Below, in pieces: positions 31,435 to 52,287 of a DNA stretch of 64,000 nt; within the stretch, counting starts at the first letter, position 1, and each line of letters opens with the position of its first letter. Location of the stretch: positions 5,664,001 to 5,728,000 of the forward strand of contig CM067534.1 of NCBI GenBank assembly GCA_034509925.1, in the 5' to 3' direction. Below the pieces are notes generated by a model. That model was not told the origin of the DNA, made no database searches, and worked only from the letters and a program-made list of their open reading frames with translations. The position numbers and the translations under genes were made by a program. Source of the DNA: Hirudinaria manillensis (taxonomy: Eukaryota; Annelida; Clitellata; Hirudinida; Hirudinidae).

Positions 31435-32890
31435 TTTCAGACGTTGAGTTTCAGAACTTTTTCTTTATGTCGACTATATATAAATACAAAACTATCGATT
31501 ACTTAATTAGTCTTATGTGGTCAGATAACAGACTCACATGACCACAATCCTCGTGATCGTGAAACTTAGCCAATGTTCTTTATGCAAATTTTAATTTACA
31601 CTTCGCCCAATTTATCTTTATTCAGATTATTTAATTTAGACCCCATTAACGGCATACTTTTAAACCGTAGCATAGTATTAGCTGATCAAGATTTCAGCTA
31701 CTGAACTTGAAATTGGAAGTATGAGACTAGTAATTATTATGAATTTACGAACCAACGATCCTTTGAACGAATAGTGAATAATAAACATATTGTAATAAAT
31801 TTCATTAAACATTTATTTTATGAAAATGCTTTTATGAATTGTTTGAACCTGACCAATTAGTAATAGATCGCTTCTATCGAAATTTATGTGATCGATATAT
31901 TTATTCAACAAGGTTATGGCCATGTCATCCTTTGAAACCTTTTTGGAACCTTAAAAATGTATCTTGTCCTAAGAAAAAGGGACCACTGTACTCTAATGTT
32001 GATTAAGTACCAACGCCATCTTAAGGATATCCTTGCTATAAACGAACATAAACGCGAAAATATTACTGTAGACTTTATTTATTAATATAAAATCAATATG
32101 TTTAAATATAAAATAATTTATTTTAACCGACCATTTTATAATTTCGCCTTACTTATTCACGTGATCTCTAGATTAGCTCAATTTTGTCGATGCTAATTTT
32201 AACTGATTATCCGAAATTATTCCAATTGATTTTTATTCAGTTCACACCCCTTCATTGTGACTCGTTAATATACATTATTCATTACATCGACACTCCCCTA
32301 CAGTATTTTGAATATTTGCACTGCATCAGCTGTTAAAATAAAATAGATTTTAGTCGTGCATTCATGAGTTGCGATTGAAAATAATAACTTTTCATTACAT
32401 TAATGTTGCATTTTTCATTTCACAAATCACATTTTTAGATGAATGATATAATATTTCGTAGAGTTTATTGGGAGTTTATTTTGTAAGTATCCGACCAAAC
32501 AGTCATGTCTTCGTGACATACGTAAATACTGTCCACCTCCGATCTAAACCTTAGGCCATAACAGAACAGTCATTCAATGATTGAAATCTGAAATTATTTT
32601 CAATTATTTGTAAATTTGGCCTCTTTTTTACACCAAATATCCTTTAAAATTGAATTTATTCTGGACTACCAACGCCCCCTCGAGCTGCTGTTCCCTCGAA
32701 ACTCATGGATCAAACCAAAATATTAAAGGGAAGAAAATGCCTACAAAATAATTTTCTAATTTAAAGCTATTTATCTTAAAATTAAATTTTAAATTCTGCA
32801 GCTAATCATAAATTCGGATATAAAAGTTAAATTGAAATTTAACATTCTTCGATGGGTAACATATGAAATGTTTTTCTAAGTTGAAGCACT
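31435..32890. other. Hex6 promoter and MCTP 3' flank
   Basis: Carries the best preserved conserved 5' block (about 31525-31700; ATGCAAAT at 31582-31589), very close to that of Hex4. The remainder up to the MCTP stop shows no gene. Confidence 0.6.
31475..31485 (-). promoter_or_regulatory. TATA-like element, Hex6
   Basis: Tatatataaat about 41 bp before the Hex6 ATG. It is retained although the encoded protein has lost catalytic residues. Confidence 0.55.
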
Positions 32891-41107
<8,217 letters not shown>

Positions 41108-41493
41108 GGCAAAGGTCAAGAGGTCGAAAGTTCACGAGTTCAACTCGAGTCAACCAATTTTCCCCGAGACGCTGAATAAACTGAAGCTGCCGTTCACGAC
41201 GACGAAGACGACGACGACGACGATGGTGATGCAAGTGAGTCACATGTGATGAAGACAACCCTTCGAGACAGTTTCTCGTTTTCTAGCACGCAACCAATCG
41301 ATAAATCAGCAAAGATTTGTTGTTTTTGTTGTTGCAACACTTCACAACGAACGCCGACCACCCTTAACGCTTACTTAAGCTTCACTTATCATCATCTTAA
41401 TCATATCATCACTACCACCACCATCATCACTATCATCATTATTATTATCACTACATCCATCAGCATTTAAATTTTTTTTTTTAAATCCCTGAA

Positions 41494-41620
41494 AATCCTT
41501 AAAATCAACAACAAATTAAAATTTAATAAATTAAAATTTTTATGTTTGAGGATAAAGTCAAAAGGAGGAATTTGCAAATAAATATTCAATTAATTTTAAA
41601 AGTTATAAGTCATATATAAT
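41494..41620 (+). repeat. Dispersed repeat, copy B, upstream of MCTP
   Basis: Near-identical to 20653-20780, in the same orientation and again followed by AAT-type sequence (to about 41641). It sits about 390 bp upstream of the MCTP ATG. Confidence 0.8.
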
Positions 41621-42112
41621 AACAATAATAATAATAATAATATTCATTTATTCAATAATATTAATAATAATAAACGTTAATCGATGCCTCGAGAAATATA
41701 TGCGAACAAATTAAGCTTACACCTCGATATCATCAGAAAATAAAAATTAATTTCATATTAAATAATTATAACGAATTAAAAAAAAAATAAAATCAACAAA
41801 AGATTTAAATTCAAATTAAAAGTTCTTAGAAAAAGGAAAATAAACTTGGAGGTTCGGACTGCAGACGATTTCTAAACTCTCGGCAGAAGTTTGAATTTAC
41901 AATTGTTTACGTAAACAAACACGTGACGACACGAAGCAATTCTCGATTTTTTAATTCTAACGAATTGTTTTCAATTTAAAAATAAAACAAATAAATACTG
42001 AATTTAATTTAGGACAATTTTTAGAAATCAACACTGTATTTGGAGAATTTTGATGTTTGATTTTCTAGATTTTAACATTAAAATAATTTTAATATAAATA
42101 TTAATAGTTAGA

Positions 42113-42240
<128 letters not shown>

Positions 42241-42891
42241 CCGTTGAAGTCGTTGTTGTTAATATTAATAACCACTAAATTTGTCCAATGGAAATCCCCA
42301 TGGCTGCCTGCTGGGCAAAATGAAGTTCAAACAGGTGTATGTGTTGAGTCTTCGAACATCTGGCAGTCACGTGATCAATTCAGGTAGCTGTCATCATCAT
42401 CATCATCATCATCATTATTATCATTACAATCATTATCATCATCGTCATCATAATCATCATCATCATCAAAACCATCACGTCCCTGGCCCCAGAAATGTCT
42501 GCATTTGCCTGTGTTAATGGTTTACATAACATACCTTGTAGTTCCAAGTTTCTTTAGAAGGATTTCGTATTTTGGTCGTTATTATTAATATTATTATTGT
42601 TGTTATTATCATTATTATTGCTGTTATTATTAATATTATTATTGTCTGCACCTTTCTTATCGATATTTTTGCTTAATCGAGAGATACTGAGTATTGCTGA
42701 TGATGAGAGTTTGTTCACAGGAGGTTCACTCGTTAAGATGACGTTCTATTCACGAAAAGTTCGTTACGTAATTTCATCATTAGGACTGTGTCTGGACTTT
42801 TGGAATAAGGCCTAGGAAATATACTCACCTGACGTTATCATCAGAACGTTCAAGTGATTATCATCTAATCACATCATCACGTTATCACAAC

Positions 42892-45800
42892 ATGACAACC
42901 AACCAAAGATTGCAACGGATTTACTTATCCCAGCAGGACGATTTGGCCAAGTTTAGCAGAAGGTAATTCACAAATCATGAATTAATTTATAATTCGTTAA
43001 TAAACAATTTATTTATTTATTTATTATTATAATGCCATGTGTAAATACATCTTATATTTAAAGGTTATATTTATATGCCACATATTTTATCAAATTGTAG
43101 AAGTTAATTTTGAATAATAAATCTTTTCATTCTTTATACCTTATCTTCCTGGAATGTCTATATTGAAATGACTTTTAAAATATTATAATTATAATTACAT
43201 TATAATAAATAACTGGAAATTATAACATTATTAATAATAATTAGTAGAATTAGAAATTATAAAGCATCATCGTTGTTATGCCACTCTTCAGTAATGAATA
43301 AACATCATTTGAATAGGAGAATATTATATATCTTGATAAATTATAAATGCAAGCATGTAACATTTTAACATTTTAACATTATTTCTGTTATTATACAATA
43401 TATTATTATATGTATTTTTAAAGTAAATTATAAATTTTGTTACAGGGATTTAATCATAATAATAATAATAACAACTTTTAAAAGCTTAATCAAAGCAAGT
43501 AGCAAAATTTGTGGCTATTTCAACTTCTAATTGAATAAATTATAATAATTAATTGAATAAGTTATAATAAATTATTATAATTATTTGAATAAATTATTAT
43601 AATATTAATTTAGTAATTCGTTCGCTAATCGTTCGAAGCGTCACAAAGAGTGAAGGCTCCTCGAATTACTGCAAAATGTGCCAAAAGAGCGAATATCACT
43701 GCGAACGATGCAGGTGATTGATTGACATTTATTTCAATTTGCAAATTATTTGGAAATTATTTTTAAAGCATATTAAAGGTTACGTACAAATACATTCCAT
43801 TACAATGTAAGGATTACATTATTATTGTAATAACATTCATAATAAGCCGTACTCCATCCTCGATAATGTACGATATAATATTTGAAAGATAATAATGTAG
43901 ATAATATTTAATAATAATGAAATAATAAATGAATAATAATAATAATGAAAATTACAAAATATAATAATTTGCATATGTAACAATTATTACATTCGTAACA
44001 AGCTGTACTCCATCTTCGGTGATATACGACATAATATTTGAAGGATAATGATATAGATAATAATTATATAATAATGAAAATTACAAAATATAATATCTTG
44101 CTTTTGCAACAATGCAGTCATTGAAATGCCAACCCTTTGTTGAATGTCATCGACGTGTGATTGAAGCTTGAAATGTTTGTGATTCCGTCAATAAAACGAA
44201 AACTGTCTTTTTTGACATTTAAGACGTAGATGTCACAAGAAATGTCAAGGTCACACGCACCGTCACAACTGGGCCAAAAGAAGTTCGAGCTTCAACAGAA
44301 TTAGGACGGGTCGGAATTAATTAGATTTCTTTTGTCTAATTAATCCAATTATTACAAATGATTTTTAATGATTGTGATTGCAGCTTACAATGGAAGGACT
44401 ACTCAGATAAACAAATGCAAACCAACAGGAGACGACCATTGGACGAAAGTCCTCCAAGCAAACGACTTCTGCATCACGTCCTGTCCACGTCACTGTTCCA
44501 GTCTCGTTTCTTCCCCAAGGAGCGCCACAGACAGGGAGTTTGGTTCTCTTTTCCAGAGTTTCAGTCATTCAACGGTTACTCATAGCAACAGCTCCTCAGT
44601 TTCCAGAGCTTCATCCGTTGCTTCTCACCAAAAATCACCACAGTCTCTCTCTCCTCAATCACCGACCGCACCGAACAGCTCCAAAGAACAGTTCCAAGTG
44701 AATTCGAAGGAGAAGAATGTCTTTCATGTTCTTTATTCTCGCTTCATCAGCTGGATCGAATCGAACAAGATGGATTCTTCGAAGCAATCGAATGGAAAAA
44801 CTGTTTCGGTCGAGACGAAGGCGTTTTGCAAAGATACGGAAAGCAGGACTCTGAATAGTTCTCCTTCTGTCGGTTGTGGTTTTCCAAGCGAGGAAAGCAT
44901 TCGGTTAGAAGAGATAGAATTTATTACTCGTCATTAGATACGATTTGAAGATATATTTTTTTCTCAGATACAGGTTGAAGGAACGCAGACGATTAAAGAA
45001 ACGACCAAAGACCCTGGCAGCTCCCGCCATCCATTTATCTTCGTCTGAAAGCGAGTTTGACAAAGCCAGAACGGATGTCAATCTGAAAGTTACGAGGTGG
45101 AGAAGGGAAAATTCCCACATGTCTTCGACATGCTCTTCTTCCGCTGTGTCACCTTGCACTTCTTCCATCACCAGTGATTTCCAATCTTGGGAGAACGAGT
45201 TATCGGCCCTTCGGTCCGAGGGTTCATACTTCAAGCCTTCGATGACAAGAAACTTGAAAAACCTTTCCTCTCCTCAGGGGACCGATAGAAACTTCACAGC
45301 AGAATCTGCATCTAATGTCAGTTCGAGTGTCGAGAGTAGTACCTCTGCCAGTAGTCTGAGCAGTAAAAAGTCGTTAGAATGTGATTCAAACGATCCTGAA
45401 GGTAATCAAAATGCTGAAACAAAGAGAGCATCTTATCGAGTGAAGCCTACTTTGAAATCTACAAATGAAGAATGGCTGAGTTAGACATCTTTTATCATCT
45501 TTTATTTGTATGCATTCAGCATAAATCCTCTATGATCTTGTACATATGCCTTTACTTTGTCCGCAATATTAACAGGTTTCCTTAAAGTTCAGTCGATAGT
45601 GATTCTTTCAAATTATTTTTAAATTTGAAATTCTTCATTTGTGCCTGCTATTAATCAAAAATAAATCTAGTTTAGTAATGGAAAGATATTTATTATTCAG
45701 GTAAAGACACCCTGGTGAATAGCAGCATCGAAAAGGATAGTTTTGACGTTTCTGACAACACATCAGTTTGCACAATTTTGGAGTTTGTAATAAGTTTACT

Positions 45801-48120
45801 TTTAGTATAATTTTTTGGAATGGATAAACTCAATTCTAAATATCTTGAATAATGAAACGAATTAAAATTGATTTGCGTGATATATATAAATTCAGTAACT
45901 GTGAGCCGTACCTGAGAGATTCACTGAAAGACTGGACCATATCATATGCTGATATAAAAATAAAGGAAATATTTGCCCAAGGATCTCTTTATACCGTGCA
46001 CAAGTAATGACGATTCGATGATATAATTTATGATTCTCTATATTTATAAAAGATTCTATGTACAAATGTGAAGAAATTAAACCAAAGTGGCTGCTTGCTT
46101 AATGAAACTTAATTTAGATTTTCAATTGTGCATCACAAACCAGTTATCAATTAACCATTTTCGTAAATGTTTAAATATTTCTTTACAGAGGACAATGGCA
46201 TGGCGACATACTCGTCTACTTGTATCATTCGATAAATGAGGTCAGAGTGACCTGGTTTCTGAAGGAGGTGAGCAGGTTAAGCAAGATCAGACACGAGAAT
46301 ATCTGCCTCTTCATGGGAGCCTGCTTCAACAACAACAACATGGCAGTTGTCACTAGGTATTAAAAATAATTTTTGACGTGCTGTTTGATTATTGGCAGTT
46401 AGAATGCGAAGTCTCAAAGTTGATTGACGTCGTGTGATTTGGCTCACAAACTAAATAAATATAAATTTTAAAATATTATCTTATATTAGCTCAAGTAATA
46501 TTATTTTTTTATTGTTAACATAAGTAAAATAATTGAAACAATTTTCAGCGAATTAAAAGGAATGTCGGTATACGAGAGACTGCATCTGACCATGGATCGA
46601 ATGCCTTCGAGAACCAGGGTCAACATCGCCCGCTATGTCGCTCAGGCCATCGGGTACCTCCATTCTAGAAATCTCACTGTCAGAAATTTGAACACCAGAA
46701 ACATTTATTTTGAGCCAAAAGTCAAATTGTCCCTTATGGATCAATCCCACAACCTACCAATGGACCTTCCAAAGCAAGTCCTTTTGAAATCAATTTAGAA
46801 AATGTTCTAAGTTTTATTTACCTCCCTCTTTATGAATCTCATACATCATTAAATAGTATTTTCGCATTCAATATGGCATAGCGGATTGCGACACCTCGAG
46901 CAATAGTAAAAACAAAACTAACAAAACTAAAGTGCTTCTGGGATATAGCGCTAAATAAATGGTCTCTTGCGTCGTTATATTGTTATGGAGCTATGTAAAT
47001 AGACTTTTATTACCGCAATTATTATTATTATTATTGCTGTAATATGTTTTATTTCACAATCACTTACTTTTAAAGGCATCGCGGAATAACGTTGGCGAGG
47101 GGTGTTTTAAGTTACTATGCACCTGAATTTTTGAAAAACTTGAAATTTCCTTCATCGGAAATGGATTCTACAAATGAAGATGAAATGTTCACATTTGAAA
47201 CGGATTCGTACGCTTTTGGGTGAGTTAGCGAGATTATCAATTCCTGAGTAATGTCTTTCGACATCAGATCATATTTGAGGTTCCAAGATGAGCAAATATA
47301 AGACCCAGGCATTAAAACAACTGGTTATTTTAACTGTTTATGCTCACATTTCACCTATAGAACACTTTTGTACGAACTATTGAGTTGTCACTTGGCTATG
47401 AAAGGATTGACGAACGAAGAGATGATATGGATGGTTTGTGAAGGCAGAAAGCAAGACCTTTCACTTCTGGGATGCAATCCCCTTCTCAAAGTAAGCAAAA
47501 ACATTCAGGAACAAAGTAGCATTGTCTTTTCCCACCGATCTTATAAAACTATGTCCAAATCAAAAGCGTTATTACATGATTCGAAAAGCTTCATAACCCC
47601 CAGCAACTGTTTAGTTGTCATTTCACCAACAGGTTCTCATAGAAAAGTGCTGGTCAAACGAACCACAAGCGAGGCCGTCTTTCAATGACATCAACCAAGA
47701 ACTCATGCAGGTTCTCATATGACACCTAATCTACTAAAGTCAATTTATTTATTTAATGAGAGAATCAGATTAGAAGAGCCCTCAACATCGAGTTAATTAA
47801 AACGGGATGCACACATGTCCCCATCCTCTATCTAAACAAACTCTTAACCAGCCAGACAACTTTTAGCTTATTCAATCCTCTGAATGAACAAACAATCGTA
47901 ACAAATAAATAAACTAATAATTTCATGACTAACTAATCAATTATTTAATTCATGACAGAGTGGCCTCCACAAGAGGCATAGCTCCTCCCAGCCAGAAAGA
48001 CTCGATCACAGAGGGAGCTTCTCACTGCATTAACTTTATTATTTGTAATTTAATTACATTAATCACGCAAATCGGTTAATCGTTGTTAAATTGTTTTAGG
48101 CAATTGATAATGAGGCCTGA
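42892..48120 (+). CDS. KSR-like scaffold protein with degenerate pseudokinase domain
   Basis: Most similar to kinase suppressor of Ras, which scaffolds RAF-MEK signalling. Exons: 42892-42962, 43639-43713, 44397-44903, 44968-45479 (or to 45401), 45701-45782, 45896-46003, 46189-46356, 46549-46773, 47076-47219, 47361-47490, 47633-47710, 48100-48120 (about 706 aa); phases agree throughout. Exon 2 encodes CKMCQKSEYHCERC, like a shortened C1 zinc module. Exons 3-4 encode a long Ser-rich region. The kinase-like part has GQWHGDI, RHENICLFMGAC (KSR: RHENVVLFMGAC), IGYLHSRNL, YYAPEF, DSYAFGTLLYEL and ARPSF. Catalytic features are gone: one Gly in the loop, no beta-3 Lys (ILVYLY), HKD/HRD replaced by VRN, and DFG replaced by DQS. 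The last exon adds six residues; AATAAA follows at 48130. The 5' end and the exon 2-3 junctions are the least certain. Confidence 0.8.
43826..44100. repeat. Diverged tandem duplication in KSR-like intron 2
   Basis: Two related units (about 43826-43972 and 43985-44100). Each runs from taacattc/acattcgtaa through gtactccatc and atataatatttgaa to gaaaattacaaaatataat. Clearly homologous but no longer identical. Confidence 0.75.
46774..46775 (+). other. GC splice donor, KSR-like intron 8
   Basis: The exon ends CCAAA and the intron starts gcaagtcc. Only this GC donor gives the phase needed by exon 9 (Lys-His-Arg-Gly). The nearby GT at 46778 would shift the frame. Confidence 0.65.
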
Positions 48121-48129
48121 GATACCATC

Positions 48130-48135
48130 AATAAA
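48130..48135 (+). terminator. Polyadenylation signal of KSR-like gene
   Basis: AATAAA ten bases after the proposed stop codon at 48118-48120. Confidence 0.5.
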
Positions 48136-49383
48136 ATATTCGTTAGCAGCGGATCTTCGAGCCAGAGCTCTCGGATTTAAATGCTTAGAACCGACTCCCG
48201 AGCAAAGAAATGGTTAAATCAGTGACAGCAAAATTTACTTTGATTAACAATAAATTGGAAGTTAATAAGTCGTCAACAGTCAATAAGCTTGGCTTTAATC
48301 GGTTTCATTGACGCAGCTGCTCTCAAGCATAGATAGAATGTTTAAACAATGCAAGCTGTTAACATCGTGGCAGAACAAAAATAAGTTTGCGTTGGAGACA
48401 CCGTCGCACGGTATTCGACGGATTCAAATTATCAATTATGCATTCGAGTATGATTTGCCACGCCTTCAGTAATTACGGTAATCTGTAATTGCATGATCAG
48501 CCGGTAAATTCGGAGAAATCGGGCGGTAAATTCGGAGAAATCGGGCGGTCGTATTAACCTGGCAAAGCTCAGGACAGAAACAAACTCCGAGGTGAAAACA
48601 AAAAATATTCGGGCAAGATGATGAAACAAATTCACTCTAAAAAAAAAAATGCAACTTGAAAACAGGATCGAGTGCAATCGACTCAATCAAATAAACAAGC
48701 CGGAGACCTCGCCGAACTCCTTCCATCAGCAAAAATCAAATCTCCTCGTCCCCTCTTAAAGAAATATTCAAAAAAAAAAATAAAACAAAATAAAATAATA
48801 TGTCGGCAGAGGTGAACAAATGAAATGAGATTTATGAAATATTTATGGACAATGCTGAAACTTTTATAACCACTTTGAATATTTAAGGTTGCTTAGCAAC
48901 AAAAAAAAAAGATGTAAAGCACGATCGACACACTGCTTGAAAAGTCTGAGAGAAAAATAGATAAAAAATGTGATTGTTTACATCAGATAAATCTTTAATA
49001 GATCCCTTCCAATATGTCCTCCAGCATATATTCTCTAGCTGGATCTGCAAAAAATGAGGTGACATTAAACAGAGTGACAGCAAATAATGACGATGACAAT
49101 GATGATATTTGAGAGGGGTAGTTTTATTAATAGCTGTAGCATCTTAATATTCTTGGTATGTAAGCATAGTCATGAAGCTGGTAATAAATTGATAAATAAA
49201 TAAGTAAATAAATAAATTTACCAATAGAACATTATTAAAAGAATATCATTTTGGCATTAAGGTGTGCATTATAAAACTGTGCTTGTGTATTTTTTTTTAA
49301 TTCACATGAGTTCCATGCATCCACAAACAAAACAACTTGAACCTTTTCAATCCTGGAGAACTACGATGGAGTCCTCGTTCGCC

Positions 49384-49443
49384 TCAGGGTTCCGTGGGTT
49401 TCAAAGCAGTTCCTTCGCTCTCCGCGCCCTGAGCTCCGTTGAT
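49384..49443 (-). other. Candidate alternative last exon of SLC44 gene
   Basis: If exon 15 splices at an internal donor (ATG then gttgga, ending at 49627), phase 0 leads into an AG-preceded 60-nt exon. It encodes 19 hydrophilic residues (INGAQGAESEGTALKPTEP) and a TGA. The join SQSLM-INGAQG resembles the hydrophilic C-terminal tails of animal CTL1 isoforms. Homology support is weak because the tail is short. Confidence 0.4.
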
Positions 49444-49608
49444 CTTTGCACTTGAATCAGTCACGAATTTCTGAATAATTGCAATGACAAACTTGGTACG
49501 AGTAAATTCCTTTTTTTGACTGAACATGAATTCTCAAAGTTTAAAAAAAAAAGTCAATTTCGACTTCAAAAACAATTTGAAATGTATGAGAACATATTTT
49601 AAAATGTT

Positions 49609-51096
49609 TTAACAACAAGCTCCAACCATGAGGGACTGGCTCATGAAGTATTCTCTGCCTGGGGATCCATCATTTCTTTGGCAGTCCTCACAGAAGCAGA
49701 TCAACAGGGCATCAACAACCATCTGCAATCAGACATTTACTTGACTCGAGATTGGCACAAACTATTGCTCCATTATTACAACTTATGAACTTCAAAAGCA
49801 ATAGCAATTAAACATTAAAAATTATTATTGATTGGCGAGAAAATTAGAAAAAAAAATATTAGAAAATCATAAAAGATGCAAGGCAGAACAAACCTCAAAC
49901 ACCGATAGGAAACAGTGAGCAATGAGGAAACTGAAGATGCACACCAAGATGACTGGAATGGCCAGGAAATGCAAGTCAGGAATTGTCTGTGGCAATGGAA
50001 ATCTCAGTTTATTATTTATCTGAATTACCTGTTAATAAGGTAATCTATTAAACTTATTAGTTAGTAATTTACTGATTATTTTAAACAAAATAATTTGATA
50101 AATTAGTGATTCATAAGCCATTACAATTTCTTGTGGTGGAAGAAAAATTAGGTGTTTTAAAAAGTCTTACAAAAAGTAATTAATTGAGTTTAAGTTAAAA
50201 AAGAATTTCATCTCACATAATTTCAATTGATTATTATTTTTTTTAAATAAATTTCCCAAGTAATCATTATTGCAATTTACAAAAACATTTCGATCGGAAG
50301 TCGAAAAATCCGACGTCAAAACTCACCCTCAGCCACAGAACGGCGAATACTCCGCACAAACACATGGCTCCGACTTTGCCCAGGAAGAGGACAAAATCTC
50401 CGACGCTGTTTATGGCTGCCACTCTCAATGCATTGCTTGTTATTATTTCAAATGCCTGTGTGGAAATGCTGATGGTAATATGATGGCCTTGATTGTATGA
50501 TATTTAGGTTGCATGATTTAATAGTAATTTAACTGATAATTACAATTTTATAAAAAAAAAAGCATAAATTTAAAAAAATTTGAATCCCAAACACCTTTTT
50601 AGCAGAAGTGCAGAAGTTTGTTCCACTGATTGCTGAAATGTAAGTAATTAGTTTTAATTATTCCATTATTTAATTTATTCACTTCAGATTAACAAACAAG
50701 GAGCAAACTAATAAAGAACTATATTTCAAAACATTGGTTTTCTGCTTTTGTTTATCAAGTGAGGAGGCGACATCCGACATGCACGAGAAATCGATGAAAC
50801 GAGATGACTTCGACGGGTCCGTCCGTCCGACCTACCGATGACGGTGTAGGCGTTCTGATGGAGGAACTTGAGGACCTTTTCGAGACACCAGAGGCAGCAG
50901 ATGCAACACTTGAGGCAGCACCTTGCACAGGCATTTTCCTTTCCTTTGCATCTGGTCGTGAAATTGCGAGGATATGAAAATTGTGCGTGCGTGATTGCAG
51001 GAGTCGATGCAAGCAAATGCATGCACGAGCAGAGATTATATGCGTGATCAATTGCATTCAATACCGAGTTGAAATAAATAATGTGCAATTACATTC

Positions 51097-51129
<33 letters not shown>

Positions 51130-52249
51130 GTAATAATAATAATGAAAAACACTATATGACTGCCTCTAGGAGCTAATGCCATCTAAAAAAAAGATATTGT
51201 TAGAACAAATGAATTTGAGAAACTCACTTGGATTCGATGTACATGAGGATGTACCTGATGACCTTCACAATGGTTATTATCAGAGCCCCAAGGGCTATGG
51301 AACCCATGTGGTGCAAAATGAGGAGGGAGATTGATTTGAAGATCGGACATCCGAGAGACTTTTTGTTTCTGGAATCATCAGAACGAGGAAAACTCTAACT
51401 GCTCGTAATGTCTCGCGACAGAAACGCTTACAGCCATAAATTAATTAATTAATTATTTTTCTTCCCAACCAGATATAACCACTTAAGTTTAATTAATAAA
51501 CTTGAAGGAAAGATTAAGACAATTAGAATTAGCAAATGATAATATCTTAAAACTACAAGTTTTAGTGACCTGTGAAATGTATATTCTTATAATCTAGATT
51601 TACTTTTGTTAATTTTTCTTGTCTACAATTTAATCTTCCCGAGTCCACAACTCAATCATCGTTCATGACGGACTTACGTGGAAAAGTACCAGATGGCAAC
51701 GCTGCTGGTTATGACGAATTCCTGGCAGGCGAATATGAATTCCGATGTCCAAATCCAGCCGATGATGTGAATCCACCAAAACTGCTTCTCAAATGTCGTC
51801 TTTTCAAACTTGACCTTCATGAATCCATTTTTGTATCTGGAAATCGGGGAACCTGCCAATCGATGAATGTTTGCAATGTTTAAAATGTTTGAAACCGTTG
51901 AAATCGTGCAGCAACGTCGAAAATCAAATTTTCTTCGACAGGATTTGCGAACTTTATTTGTGGCTTAAAAAAAAAAGGGCTGTTCCATATTTTTTAATAT
52001 TTTATAAAGTGGAATTGTACTTTTGTTCATCCTTATAAATTTAATAAAAGGCTATCAGATGAAAATTGACTGCAAACATGAAGATGGTTTGAGGTTTGCA
52101 TTAATGGCAGCCTAACCATCAGAAGGTCTTTCTTAGCTGTTGAAAACAACATTTTATAACAACATATCAGACTCTCAGGCACTTTGAAGCCTTCATGCAG
52201 CCTAGCTCTTTTCATGTTCATGATGATAATAATATATGATGATGATGAT

Positions 52250-52287
<38 letters not shown>

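Larger units (their letters stand above)
48121..49608. other. Convergent 3' region between KSR-like and SLC44 genes
   Basis: Both genes end toward this gap. It contains a 19-22-bp duplicated segment (ggtaaattcggagaaatcgg, 48504-48549), A-rich tracts, and two candidate alternative 3' exons of the SLC44 gene at 49384-49443 and 49013-49048. No independent gene is recognised. Confidence 0.5.

Noticed and set aside
42281..42517. His-rich plus-strand ORF
   Set aside because: The histidines come from a CAT tract. The first 30 residues show no domain and no good link to the KSR-like exon 1.
48432..48686. Minus-strand 84-codon Phe-rich ORF
   Set aside because: No domain, and it crosses a short tandem duplication and an A-run.
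50755..51057. Overlapping 100-120-codon minus-strand ORFs
   Set aside because: They are other-frame or read-through versions of SLC44 exon 12 (50951-50836). Only the Cys-rich frame fits the family and phases.
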